A DNA stretch of 64,000 nucleotides from Bradyrhizobium prioriisuperbiae. GTDB lineage: Bacteria > Pseudomonadota > Alphaproteobacteria > Rhizobiales > Xanthobacteraceae. Below, piece after piece: positions 25,110-33,709 of the stretch. Position numbers and translations under genes: made by a program. The DNA lies in contig NZ_CP135921.1 in assembly GCF_032397745.1 (NCBI RefSeq), forward strand, positions 7,986,501 through 8,050,500, given 5' to 3'. The notes under the pieces were generated by a model that worked only from the letters and a program-made list of their open reading frames with translations, was not told the origin of the DNA and searched no databases. Numbering within the stretch: position 1 is the stretch's first letter; every line of letters starts with the position of its first letter.

Positions 25110-25179
25110 TCGCCCATCAAGCGAGGTCGTGAATTTTCAACAAGGGGATATTTGACTTGATCCGAGAGAGACCCTCCCG

Positions 25180-26382
25180 ATGCGAGTCCTGATTATCAGC
25201 TCGATCTATCCGACGCCGGACGCGCCGAGAATTGTCGGTGGGGCGGAGATCTTCGCACGTCGATTCGCAGAGTCCCTGCTGGAGCGAGGCGACAACGTCG
25301 AAGTGATCCGCGCGGCCCCTGCCCCCGGCCAGCAGACCGAAACCAGCGACGGCATACAGGTGCATTCGGCACCGGTCCATAACATCTACCTGCCATTCAC
25401 CCAGCAGCGCAGCGCGCCAATGCGCGGTGTCTGGCATGCGGTGGAAGATTGGCAGCAGACCGCGTCCCTGGTGTCCGAACGCATCCGGGCGTTCAAGCCC
25501 GACGTCATGCATTCCAACAATTTGTCGGGGCTGACCACCGCGGTCTGGAAGGCCGCCTCCGATCTCGACGTTCCCATCGTTCACACCCTGCATGACTATT
25601 ATCTGACCTGCCCGCGCTGCTCGCGGTTTGCCGGCGGGCGGGCCTGCGTGCAAACCTGCGTGGGCTGCAAGATCCTGACGGTCAACCGGCGCAGGGCCGC
25701 CAGTCGGATCAACGCCGTCGTCGGCGTCAGTCAGCGCATTCTTGATATTCATACTGATCTCGGCCTTTTCCTCGACACGCCGCTACGCACGGTCATTCGC
25801 AATGCGCCCACCATTGCACCGATGTTCCCGGACACCGAACGCTCCGACCGCACCCTCACGCTCGGCTTTATCGGGCGGCTGGTGGAAGAGAAAGGCATCT
25901 ACAATCTGATCAAGGCCATAGCAGCGGTGCCCAGCGGCGCCGTGCGGCTCCTGATCGCGGGGCGTGCAAGCGAGGACGAACAGCAGCGCATTCGCACTAT
26001 GGCGCCGGCCGCACGTATCGAATTCCTGGGATTTGTCGCACCCGCCGAGTTCTACAAGCAGGTGGACGTCGTTGTCGTGCCGTCAATCTGGGAAGAGCCG
26101 GGTCCAATCGTCGTGGCTGATGCGCAGGCGGCAGGCAAACCGTTTCTTGGCACGAGCTTCGGAGGAATCCCCGAGGCCATCAAGAACGGCGCCGCCGGAT
26201 GGCTCACCGGATCGGACCCGGACTCGCTGGCCAAAAGCATCCTGCAGATCGTCGCGGACCCGCAGCGGGTGAAAGACATGGCGCGGGAAAAGACCAGCAA
26301 ATGGACTTTCTCCAAAGTCGTCGCCAGCTATCGCACGGTGTTCGAGGACGTTACGCAGGTCCGCCAGGCGGCCTCGTCGTGA
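25180..26382 (+). CDS. GT4-family glycosyltransferase with Cys-rich insert (paralogue of 23910)
   Basis: This 400-residue protein starts at ATG 25180. Motifs run in the same order as in its neighbour: ISSIYPTPDAPRIVGGAEIF, HSNNLSGLTTAVWKAA, IVHTLHDYYLTCPRCS, RACVQTCVGCKIL, LGFIGRLVEEKGIYNLI and PSIWEEPGPIVVADAQAAGKP. The cluster CPRCS...CVQTCVGC has five to six Cys residues and looks like a zinc-ribbon-style insert between the acceptor loop and the linker. Its spacing from the flippase gene (4 bases) shows one operon. It likely acts just before the lipid-linked unit is flipped. Substrates not known. Confidence 0.88.
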   Translation: MRVLIISSIYPTPDAPRIVGGAEIFARRFAESLLERGDNVEVIRAAPAPGQQTETSDGIQVHSAPVHNIYLPFTQQRSAPMRGVWHAVEDWQQTASLVSERIRAFKPDVMHSNNLSGLTTAVWKAASDLDVPIVHTLHDYYLTCPRCSRFAGGRACVQTCVGCKILTVNRRRAASRINAVVGVSQRILDIHTDLGLFLDTPLRTVIRNAPTIAPMFPDTERSDRTLTLGFIGRLVEEKGIYNLIKAIAAVPSGAVRLLIAGRASEDEQQRIRTMAPAARIEFLGFVAPAEFYKQVDVVVVPSIWEEPGPIVVADAQAAGKPFLGTSFGGIPEAIKNGAAGWLTGSDPDSLAKSILQIVADPQRVKDMAREKTSKWTFSKVVASYRTVFEDVTQVRQAASS

Positions 26383-26386
26383 CGGC

Positions 26387-27832
26387 ATGATCCGCTTCCT
26401 GGCGCTCGGCAGCTACGTCTATCAGAGCGCGACGGCGATCGCGCTGATTTTCGCGATCAGTCATATCCTGCCCCCAGAAGGCTATACCGCATTCTCGCTG
26501 GCCCTCGCCTCGAGCCAGCTGCTTTGTGTGCTGATGTTCGAATGGCTGCAACTGGCGGGCGTTCGTTTCCTGTCACCCGCGCGCGGGGACGACGTGACCC
26601 GAATACGCTCGTCACTGTTCACTGCGGCCTCGCTCAGCACCATTGCACTGCTCCTGGTCGGCGGCACCGTCGCGCATTTCGGGAAGCTGCCGATCCCGGT
26701 GATTGCGCTCGGCCTCGCACTCGCGGTGCTGCAGGGCTGGACAGACCTGCATTTGATGGTGATCCGCGTGTCCGGCCGCCTTGGCACGGCGGCCCTTCTG
26801 CTTGCCATCCGTGCAAGCCTGCTGCTGATCGGCGCAAGCGCCGGAGCGCTGCTCTACCGGAATGCCGAGGCCACGCTTGCCGGGCTTCTCACTGGTTACG
26901 GATTTGGCTTTCTGCTCAGTTCGCTGAGCGACCGCGCGCTTCTGCAATGGAAGCTGCGCCGAACAACACGCGTCGATCTCATCGACTTCTGCCGCTATGG
27001 CATGCTGGCGGCAGCCGCTTCGGTCATCCATCTGTCCGTGCCAGTGGCACTCCGCTTTATCGTGGTCGGTCGCCTCAATGGCAGCAGCTTCGGTCCTGCA
27101 GCCAGTGCCGGCTTTTCACTGGCGCTCGATCTGCTGCAGCGGCCATTCACGGTGCTGGTATCGGCCATCCATACGGTGAACTACCCCGACGTGGTGGTGA
27201 AGTTCGATCACGGCAGCAGCCAGGATGCAAAGCAGGCAACCGCGCGATTGTTCGAGTTCATCATCTGCTCCACCGCAATCATGCTGGGTGGACTGATCGG
27301 ATTCATGCCTGATGCCGGACGCATTTTCGTTCCCGGCGACATTCTGACCAGTTTTCTGGCCGCTGCGCCGGCCGCGGCCGCATTCTATTTTCTGCATCTT
27401 CAGTTGCAGAGTACGGTGGCCATCATTCCGCATCTGCGCAAGGTCGCGCTGCGGCTGGTGATCATCGCCGCACTTCAACTGCTCGCCGTCTCGGCCATCT
27501 CGGCATTCGCCATCGCCGCGGGAGCGTCACCTCCAGGCGTCATCGCCGGAGCTGCGCTTGCGACTGCAGTCATTGTGCTGCTTGCAAGCGGGCCGACAAT
27601 CCGGTTTGGCGCCTTCCCGCGGATCAGTCTGGTTGCGACAACAGTGATCGGCGCTTTGCTGATCGGATCACTCTGCGCCATACCGTCGGAGCCGTGGATC
27701 TGGCTGATCGGCAAAATTGCCGTCGCCGCGGCGATTGTGGTGCTGATCGCCTGGCAGGGTGATTTCCTGATGGTGTCGCGACGCGCGAGCCATCGTGAAG
27801 GCACTCATCTTGACGTTGCAGGTTTGTCCTGA
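26387..27832 (+). CDS. Polysaccharide flippase-like multispanning membrane protein (Wzx-type)
   Basis: This 481-residue protein has about 12 hydrophobic segments and little else, as in MOP/Wzx flippases. The first helix carries GSYVYQSATAIALIFAISH, followed by LPPEGYTAFSLALASSQLL, which resembles the opening of oligosaccharide flippases. The central VVGRLNGSSFGPAASAGFSLALDLLQRP also fits. Sequence signatures in this family are weak, so the call rests on topology, length and operon position directly after two glycosyltransferases. It would move the undecaprenyl-linked repeat unit across the inner membrane. A second flippase-like gene is at 34259. Confidence 0.75.
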   Translation: MIRFLALGSYVYQSATAIALIFAISHILPPEGYTAFSLALASSQLLCVLMFEWLQLAGVRFLSPARGDDVTRIRSSLFTAASLSTIALLLVGGTVAHFGKLPIPVIALGLALAVLQGWTDLHLMVIRVSGRLGTAALLLAIRASLLLIGASAGALLYRNAEATLAGLLTGYGFGFLLSSLSDRALLQWKLRRTTRVDLIDFCRYGMLAAAASVIHLSVPVALRFIVVGRLNGSSFGPAASAGFSLALDLLQRPFTVLVSAIHTVNYPDVVVKFDHGSSQDAKQATARLFEFIICSTAIMLGGLIGFMPDAGRIFVPGDILTSFLAAAPAAAAFYFLHLQLQSTVAIIPHLRKVALRLVIIAALQLLAVSAISAFAIAAGASPPGVIAGAALATAVIVLLASGPTIRFGAFPRISLVATTVIGALLIGSLCAIPSEPWIWLIGKIAVAAAIVVLIAWQGDFLMVSRRASHREGTHLDVAGLS

Positions 27833-27866
27833 AACGCGTCGCCGCGCGCGATCCTGCTATCGAGGT

Positions 27867-28112
27867 TCAGGCTGAATGATGCCGGTCGTTCAACCAGAAG
27901 CCGAAGAACAGAATTTTGGACAGCCTTACTGACCGTCCATCCCGAGGTTCGCCGGAGGCGCTAGCGACAGCGTTGTTCGGCGATTTGCGGGTCGGCCTGA
28001 AGTACATGCCCAAAGCAAAAACGGCGTTAAAAATGAACCAGGCTGCCAACGCATAAAGAAATGTAGCCAAAATGAAGCCTCCCGAAGGCACTTTTGGAGT
28101 CTTTATAGCCAT
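27867..28112 (-). CDS. Possible small membrane protein, 81 residues
   Basis: The frame starts at ATG 28112 and encodes one convincing membrane segment (FILATFLYALAAWFIFNAVFALGMYF) followed by a basic, hydrophilic tail. No clear Shine-Dalgarno sequence is seen and I recognise no family. It is convergent with the flippase gene and divergent from the next small gene. It could be a real small inner-membrane protein or a chance frame. Confidence 0.35.
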   Translation of the reverse strand: MAIKTPKVPSGGFILATFLYALAAWFIFNAVFALGMYFRPTRKSPNNAVASASGEPRDGRSVRLSKILFFGFWLNDRHHSA

Positions 28113-28304
28113 ACTGTGGGGGAATCATCGTTAATTCGACATTGCACTGCAGCACAGATCGCCTCGCCACCCGCCCGCCAAATCGCCGAAATCCTGACCC
28201 GGCAAGGAGGTAGGGTGTTAAGCACACCTTGTGATCGGCAGCTCTAACTCCTTACAAAGACGGCTATTCCCGGCTATTGTCCGGCCCATAAGGGAGGTCC
28301 CGAA

Positions 28305-28451
28305 ATGGGTGTTTTGCCGATGGTACTTGCATTTGCAGCAGGATTTCTGACCTGCGCCGGCTTGGTGATTGCGACTATTTACTGGTCCTTTGCTGACGAA
28401 CGCGTCCGCGATACCGCGATCGACGAACGGCGAAATCAGCGAACGGCTTGA
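28305..28451 (+). CDS. Small single-span membrane protein, 48 residues
   Basis: The frame ATG 28305 to TGA 28451 is preceded by a strong ribosome-binding site, AGGGAGG, seven bases upstream. The product starts MGVLPMVLAFAAGF, has one hydrophobic segment of about 20 residues (to YWSFADE) and ends with a charged tail (ERVRDTAIDERRNQRTA). Short inner-membrane proteins of this form occur often in Bradyrhizobiaceae. It sits in the gap between the flippase and the large secreted-protein gene. Function unknown. Confidence 0.6.
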   Translation: MGVLPMVLAFAAGFLTCAGLVIATIYWSFADERVRDTAIDERRNQRTA

Positions 28452-28511
28452 ACAACCGGTTCCGGGCTGGAACACGATCCCGGAGCCCAACCGCGACAGA
28501 CACATATATAA

Positions 28512-28541
28512 AGTGTCGGTGTATAGAGTGTCGGCGTAGAT
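28512..28541. repeat. Two copies of a 15-base tandem unit (AGTGTCGGYGTA core)
   Basis: AGTGTCGGTGTA at 28512-28523 is followed 15 bases later by AGTGTCGGCGTA at 28527-28538. The two copies differ at one core base. Confidence 0.5.
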
Positions 28542-28650
28542 CTTCGCCGGCCCCGCGCAGCCCAGGTGCCGATTAAACCAATGCTCTCGCACCATTGCTT
28601 TCGTGCACGGCGATGAGCAACACAAGCGCCCACCAATCCGCCAATCTATT

Positions 28651-28684
28651 ACATTAAGACGTCGAGCACATTGAGACGTCGAGC
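28651..28684. repeat. Two copies of a 17-base tandem unit
   Basis: ACATTAAGACGTCGAGC (28651-28667) is followed directly by ACATTGAGACGTCGAGC (28668-28684), with one mismatch. Confidence 0.65.
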
Positions 28685-28961
28685 CCGATCGTTAGCTCGC
28701 AAGCCTGTGGAGCGCTCGTCGCGCAATGGCCGCTGTAGCGATCAGCGCTCGCAAAAACATGTCGACGCAACTTCGTGGCGCATGTCACGCAGACATCTCC
28801 CTTCCCGCGGCAACACGCCACCCATGATTGTCAGTGGCGGATCACACGTCCACGCTGATCATGCCAGTAACATCAGCGCCTGAATTGAGCAGCGGCATGT
28901 CTGCCGCAATTCGTTTACGAAAAAAATCATCATCTCGTTCGCAGACATTCAGGGATGATCT

Positions 28962-28991
28962 TTCGCGAACGATCTACCGTTCGCATGCGAA
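28962..28991. promoter_or_regulatory. Paired palindromes TTCGCGAA and TTCGCATGCGAA
   Basis: TTCGCGAA lies at 28962-28969 and the 12-base perfect palindrome TTCGCATGCGAA at 28980-28991, 18-20 bases apart centre to centre. Both share TTCGC half-sites, and a further GTTCGC occurs at about 28937. They lie about 300 bases before the secreted-protein start and could be sites for one regulator. No experimental match is known to me. Confidence 0.35.
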
Positions 28992-29281
28992 GTTCCACAG
29001 ATGTCGCTTTGAAAAAACAGTCTGCGTTCTGATTGTGCAGAAGGCATCTGTACTCGTCACAGGCAGATCAAAGAATCATTCCAAGAAAAACAAAACGCCA
29101 TACTGCAGCCAAATCGCACGTGCATTGAAGCACACGAGCAGCAGCGACTCGATGTCGTGATCGGCAGGAGCTTCAGTTCCAAGCTTCGATGCTGTTGTCT
29201 CAATTTTTACCTGCCATCAAAACTCAACGATAGAGTTTGGATGCTAGGGCTCGCACTCCTCCAACCTTCGAGGCTCAACCG

Positions 29282-32200
29282 ATGAGCACTACGACTGTCG
29301 ACCAGCCCGTTCTCTCTGCCCATTCCTTCATCGGTTCCATCGGAGTCAATGCTCACGTCGGGTACTCGTGGGGCAGCTACGATAATCTCGCCCTCGTCAT
29401 GGACGACCTCAAATATCTGGGGGTGACGACGATCCGCGATGCGCTGGCAACCAGTCCGGGTGCTCAACCCGCTCTCGCAGGCCTGGCGGCAGCGGGATAC
29501 AAATTCGACTTTCTCGTTCCCTCGAATCTGCCGGCTTCGGGCAGCGCCGGCCTGCAGCACTACCTGGCGGAGCTCGACGCATTCCAGAAAAGCCATCCCG
29601 GCAGCATCATTGCGCTCGAGGGGCTCAACGAAGCCAACATCCAGCACTTCAGTTACAACGGCAGCTCATCGATTGCCGCAGCGGCCGAATATCAAAAGCT
29701 GTTCTATTCGGCGATCAAGGGCGATGCGAACCTGGTCGGCGTGTCGGTCTACAATCTCACCCTCGGCCACAACAATCCGTCCGCCTACTCCCAGCTCGGC
29801 GACCTGTCGAGCTACTCCGACTATGCCAACGCGCATTCCTATCTGAATACGAGCACCACCACCGACACCGCGTTGGGATCGACCATCAACACGGCGAGCG
29901 GAGGCGCTGCGGGAAAGCCGATCGTCATCACCGAGACCGGCTATACGACACAGGACAACACGCCGCTGATCGGGGCCAGTGAAAGCGTTCAGGCCAAATC
30001 GATCCTCAACACCCTGGTCGATGCCTACAAGGCAGGCGTCAGCAAGACCTATCTTTATGAATTGCTGGATCGTGACTCGAGCAGCAGCAATACAAATCCC
30101 GAGGCGAATTTCGGGCTGTTCAATTCCGACGGGACGCCAAAGCTGGCTGCAACCGCCATCCACAACCTGACGACCATCCTCGCCGACGATGGAACCGGCG
30201 GCCATCAGCCGACAGGATCGCTGAGCTACTCGCTCGACAACATGCCGACCACCGGCGAAAGCATGGTGCTGGGCAAAAGCAACGGCGCGTACGAAATCGT
30301 GGTCTGGGCAGAGCCCCGTATCTGGGACGACGCAACCGATACCGAGATCAGCAACCCCGCGCAGACTGTCACGGTTCATCTCGGCAGCGTGCATCATTCG
30401 GTCAAAGTGTACGACCCGATGAGCGGCACCACCCCGATCGCCGTCTACACCGACGTCAAGGATATTCAGATTTCGGTCAGCGACCATCCGATGATCATCG
30501 AGATCGATGCACCGGAGACCACGACTCCGCCGCCGGAACCCGCCGATGTGAGCGGCACCGCCGCCAGCATCGTGCTGCAGCTCGGGACGCTCAACACCTC
30601 CGATACGCTCAAGACAATCACCCTCACCGACACGCCTACCCTTCCGGTCGCGTCGGACTCGACGATGAAGTACATCATCTCGCACTACAGCAAGGCGCTT
30701 GCGGCGATCCAGGGCGGCTATTCGTTCGCCATCACGGTCTCGGACGACACCTGGACCAATACGCGAACCTTCGATTCCACCGGCGTGCTGCAGTCGACAA
30801 CCAACATCGCCTATACCGGCGGCGTCATCATCAGCAAGGTAACGGTTTACGCGGATCACTCCACCGACAGCGTGATGTATTCAGCGGGTGTCATTGCCCA
30901 GGAAGTGATCGTCAAGGCAGACGGCACGAAAGAAACCAAGGCTTTCGATGCCGGCGGCCATCTGACGACCGACACCATCAAGCACACTGACGGTTCGTCA
31001 TCGACCACCCTGTATTCCGCCGGCGTCAAAACCAAGATGTATGTCGCCAACGCCGACGGCTCGCACGACACCTACGCCTACAACATCCAGGGAAAAACCT
31101 ACACCACCGAGGTGCAGCATGCGGACGCGACCGGCAAGGTCGTCGCTGTTACGCGGACCCATGCCGACGGCTCACTCGATTACACCCAGGTGATCAACTC
31201 CAACGGTACCAAGATCACGACGCTTTACGATTCCGTCGGCCGAAAAACCGCCGTCATTACCGCGAGCGCAACCGCCACGACAACGGATCAGTACGACACC
31301 TCCGGAACGCTGACCAAGGAGATCATCCACAACGCCAATGGCAATGTGACGACCGCGGTGTATACCGCCGGCACGCTGTCTGCATTCTACATCGCCAATG
31401 GTGATGGCTCGACCGAAACCCGGCTCTACGATGCCAGCGGCAACCTCAAGACGGATGCCATCCAGGACACCGATGGCTCGTCCTCGACCACGCTGTATTC
31501 CGCCGGCGTCAAGACCAAGATGTATGTCACGAATGCCGACAGGACCCACGACACCTATAGCTATAATATCCAGGGCCAGAGCTACACGACCGAGAAGCAA
31601 CATACGGACGCAACCGGCAAGGTCATTTCGGTGACGCGGACCCACGCCGACGGCTCGCTCGACTACACCCAGGTCATCAAGGACGACGGCAGCAAGGTCA
31701 CGACGCATTACGACGCCACCGGCCACAAGACCACGGCGATCACGATCACCGCGGTCGCCACCACGACAGACAGCTACGATGCCTCTGGAAGACTGACCAA
31801 GGAGATCGTTCAGAAGGCCGACGGCACTGTCACGACGGCGGTCTATACAGGCACTATCTTGTCGGCGTTCTATACCACCAATCCAGATGGCTCGACTGAG
31901 ACCCGGCTCTATGACAGCACCGGCAGCCTCGCCAGCGACGCCGTCCAGCACACCAACGGCTCGTCAACGACCACGCTGTATTCCGCCGGCGTCAAGACCA
32001 AGATGTACGTCAACAATGCCGACGGCACCCACGACACCTATGCCTACAACATCAAGGGCCAGAGCTATACCACCGAGCTGCAACATACGGATGCGAGCGG
32101 CAAAGTCATTGCGGTGACCCGAACCCATCCCGACGGGACGCTGGACTATACCCAGGTCGTGACCGCCGAGGGCACCAAGGTCACCACGCATTACGACGGG

Positions 32201-33634
32201 TCGGGACGCAAGATGACCGTCGTTGCCGCCAATGCGGCGGCCACCACAACCGACAGCTATGACACGTCGGGGCACCTGACAAAGGAAGTTGTTCAAAAAG
32301 CCAACGGCACCGTCACAACGGCTATCTATACAGGCACGGTGTTGTCAGCATTCTATATCGCCAACCCGGATGGATCGACCGAGACCAAGCTTTACGATGC
32401 GGGTGGCCATCTCACCAGCGACGCCATCCAGCATACCGACGGATCGTCATCGACCACGACGTACGCCGACGGCATCAAGACCAAGATGTACGTCAACAAT
32501 GCCGACGGCACGCACGATACCTACGCCTATAATATCCAGGGCCAGAGCTACACCACCGAGGTGCAGCACGCAGATGCCAGCGGCAAGGTCACCTCGGTGA
32601 TCCGGAGTCATGCCGACGGCTCACTGGATTACACCCAGGTGATCCAGGGCGACGGCACCAAGGTGACCGACCTCTATGATGCAGCCGGCCACAAGACCAG
32701 CGAAATCATGCTGCATACGGATGGCTCGAGCAATACCGCGTCCTACAACACGTCGGGCGCCCTGCTGCAGTCCGTCGCCAAAACGACTGATGGCGACACC
32801 ACGACCACCCACTATGCGAGTGGCGTCAAGACATCGATCAACATCGCCCATGCCGATGGATCGACCGAAAGCCAGTTGTTTGATTCCGCTGGCCATCTCA
32901 CCAGCGATGCCATTCAGAACACCGACGGCTCATCATCGACGACGCTGTATACCGCCGGCGTCAAGACCAAGATGTACGTCGACAACGCCGACGGCACGCA
33001 CGACACCTATGCCTACAATATCCAGGGGCAGAGCTACACCACCGAGCATCAGCATGCCGATGCATCCGGCAAGATCACCGCAGTGACACGGGCCCATGCC
33101 GACGGCTCGCTCGATTACAGCCAAGTGATTCAAACCGACGGCACCAAGATCACCGACAACTACGACAGCGCCGGCACCAAGACCCAGGAGATCGTCTCCC
33201 ATCCGTCGGGTGCGACGGATGTCTACAAATACGCCATCGCCGGGTCACCCGGCGCAATCCAGCACGAGGTCTACAATACAGCCGGGAATCTGACGCTGAT
33301 CGACTTGCTGAACAGCAACGGGACGCACAAGGTGACGGCGGTGACGGCCGGCCTGACGATCTCCGGCGGCAACGGCAACGACCTTTTCGCCTCGGCGGGA
33401 TCCACGACCATCACCTACGATCACGGCAACGACCAGATCAACAACTTCCGGGCGGGAGATGCCAGTAATCACGACACGATCCGGATCGCGCAGTCGCTGG
33501 TGGCCGACTACAACCATCTGCAGCTCGAACAGGTGGGATCGGATGCTCTGGTGCATATCTCATCGACCGATTCGATCCTGCTGAAGAACATCAACGTGCA
33601 CAATCTGGATCACAGCAACTTCCTGTTTGCCTGA
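29282..33634 (+). CDS. Giant repeat protein: glycoside-hydrolase-like domain, five 161-residue repeats, RTX-like C terminus
   Basis: This 1450-residue protein starts at ATG 29282 after CGAGG; the frame opens at a TTG 15 codons earlier. There is no signal peptide. Residues about 15-300 resemble a clan-A glycosidase: GVNAHVGYSWGSY, LGVTTIRDAL, Glu117 in LEGLNEAN, Glu218 in VITETGYT. A beta domain and a proline linker (TTPPPEPAD) follow. From about 568 come five repeats built of YD-like strands (DTYAYNIQGQSYTTE, HADGSLDYTQVI). Near the end are an RTX-type nonapeptide, GGNGNDLFA (1362-1370), and the tail DHSNFLFA, typical of type I secretion signals. The PrtD/PrtE genes of the same cluster are the obvious exporter. 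Likely an extracellular, polysaccharide-acting or binding protein. Confidence 0.85.
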   Translation: MSTTTVDQPVLSAHSFIGSIGVNAHVGYSWGSYDNLALVMDDLKYLGVTTIRDALATSPGAQPALAGLAAAGYKFDFLVPSNLPASGSAGLQHYLAELDAFQKSHPGSIIALEGLNEANIQHFSYNGSSSIAAAAEYQKLFYSAIKGDANLVGVSVYNLTLGHNNPSAYSQLGDLSSYSDYANAHSYLNTSTTTDTALGSTINTASGGAAGKPIVITETGYTTQDNTPLIGASESVQAKSILNTLVDAYKAGVSKTYLYELLDRDSSSSNTNPEANFGLFNSDGTPKLAATAIHNLTTILADDGTGGHQPTGSLSYSLDNMPTTGESMVLGKSNGAYEIVVWAEPRIWDDATDTEISNPAQTVTVHLGSVHHSVKVYDPMSGTTPIAVYTDVKDIQISVSDHPMIIEIDAPETTTPPPEPADVSGTAASIVLQLGTLNTSDTLKTITLTDTPTLPVASDSTMKYIISHYSKALAAIQGGYSFAITVSDDTWTNTRTFDSTGVLQSTTNIAYTGGVIISKVTVYADHSTDSVMYSAGVIAQEVIVKADGTKETKAFDAGGHLTTDTIKHTDGSSSTTLYSAGVKTKMYVANADGSHDTYAYNIQGKTYTTEVQHADATGKVVAVTRTHADGSLDYTQVINSNGTKITTLYDSVGRKTAVITASATATTTDQYDTSGTLTKEIIHNANGNVTTAVYTAGTLSAFYIANGDGSTETRLYDASGNLKTDAIQDTDGSSSTTLYSAGVKTKMYVTNADRTHDTYSYNIQGQSYTTEKQHTDATGKVISVTRTHADGSLDYTQVIKDDGSKVTTHYDATGHKTTAITITAVATTTDSYDASGRLTKEIVQKADGTVTTAVYTGTILSAFYTTNPDGSTETRLYDSTGSLASDAVQHTNGSSTTTLYSAGVKTKMYVNNADGTHDTYAYNIKGQSYTTELQHTDASGKVIAVTRTHPDGTLDYTQVVTAEGTKVTTHYDGSGRKMTVVAANAAATTTDSYDTSGHLTKEVVQKANGTVTTAIYTGTVLSAFYIANPDGSTETKLYDAGGHLTSDAIQHTDGSSSTTTYADGIKTKMYVNNADGTHDTYAYNIQGQSYTTEVQHADASGKVTSVIRSHADGSLDYTQVIQGDGTKVTDLYDAAGHKTSEIMLHTDGSSNTASYNTSGALLQSVAKTTDGDTTTTHYASGVKTSINIAHADGSTESQLFDSAGHLTSDAIQNTDGSSSTTLYTAGVKTKMYVDNADGTHDTYAYNIQGQSYTTEHQHADASGKITAVTRAHADGSLDYSQVIQTDGTKITDNYDSAGTKTQEIVSHPSGATDVYKYAIAGSPGAIQHEVYNTAGNLTLIDLLNSNGTHKVTAVTAGLTISGGNGNDLFASAGSTTITYDHGNDQINNFRAGDASNHDTIRIAQSLVADYNHLQLEQVGSDALVHISSTDSILLKNINVHNLDHSNFLFA
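30983..33349 (+). repeat. Tandem 483-base coding repeats, five units (last one partial)
   Basis: The same codons (AAG ATG TAY GTC, within the motif VKTKMYV) recur at 31034, 31517, 32000, 32483 and 32969, giving periods of 483, 483, 483 and 486 bases, or 161-162 residues. Unit wording is HTDGSSSTTLYSAGVKTKMYV, then NADGTHDTYAYN(I)QGQSYTTE and a TTAVYTGT(I/V)LSAFY half. The fifth unit diverges after about 100 residues into the RTX-like end. A degenerate half unit precedes the first. Confidence 0.9.
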
Positions 33635-33676
33635 TCGATGCGAGGACGTTGAATCCGGCATAACCGATGGCGCGAC

Positions 33677-33691
33677 CGCCCTCGACGGGCG
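33677..33691. terminator. Weak hairpin between convergent genes
   Basis: CGCCC-TCGAC-GGGCG lies 43 bases after the secreted-protein stop and 19 bases after the stop of the convergent acetyltransferase gene. The stem has only five pairs and no T-run. Confidence 0.3.
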
Positions 33692-33709
33692 TGCCTTGAC
33701 GCGTGGATC

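Larger units (their letters stand above)
28452..29281. other. Long non-coding region upstream of the giant secreted-protein gene
   Basis: No gene is supported in these 830 bases. A 110-codon open frame at 28828-29160 lacks a ribosome-binding site and has an odd composition rich in Ser, Lys and Arg. The stretch holds two short tandem repeats (28512-28541 and 28651-28684) and palindromes (28962-28991), and is AT-richer than the surroundings. It probably contains a complex promoter for 29282. Confidence 0.5.

Noticed and set aside
28828..29160. A 110-codon frame upstream of the secreted-protein gene
   Set aside because: No ribosome-binding site, no hydrophobic or domain pattern, and composition (Ser, Lys, Arg, His rich) typical of non-coding AT-richer DNA.
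29666..30859. A 397-codon frame antisense to the giant secreted-protein gene
   Set aside because: No motif or ribosome-binding site; composition follows from the codon bias of the opposite strand.
30983..33349. CRISPR-like or satellite array
   Set aside because: The units are 483 bases, fully coding and in frame, with no spacers.
30983..33634. Possible RHS/YD-repeat polymorphic toxin
   Set aside because: The YD-like wording suggested it, but there is no RHS core motif with cleavage site, no variable toxin tip and no immunity gene. The protein ends in an RTX-like secretion signal, which fits type I export.
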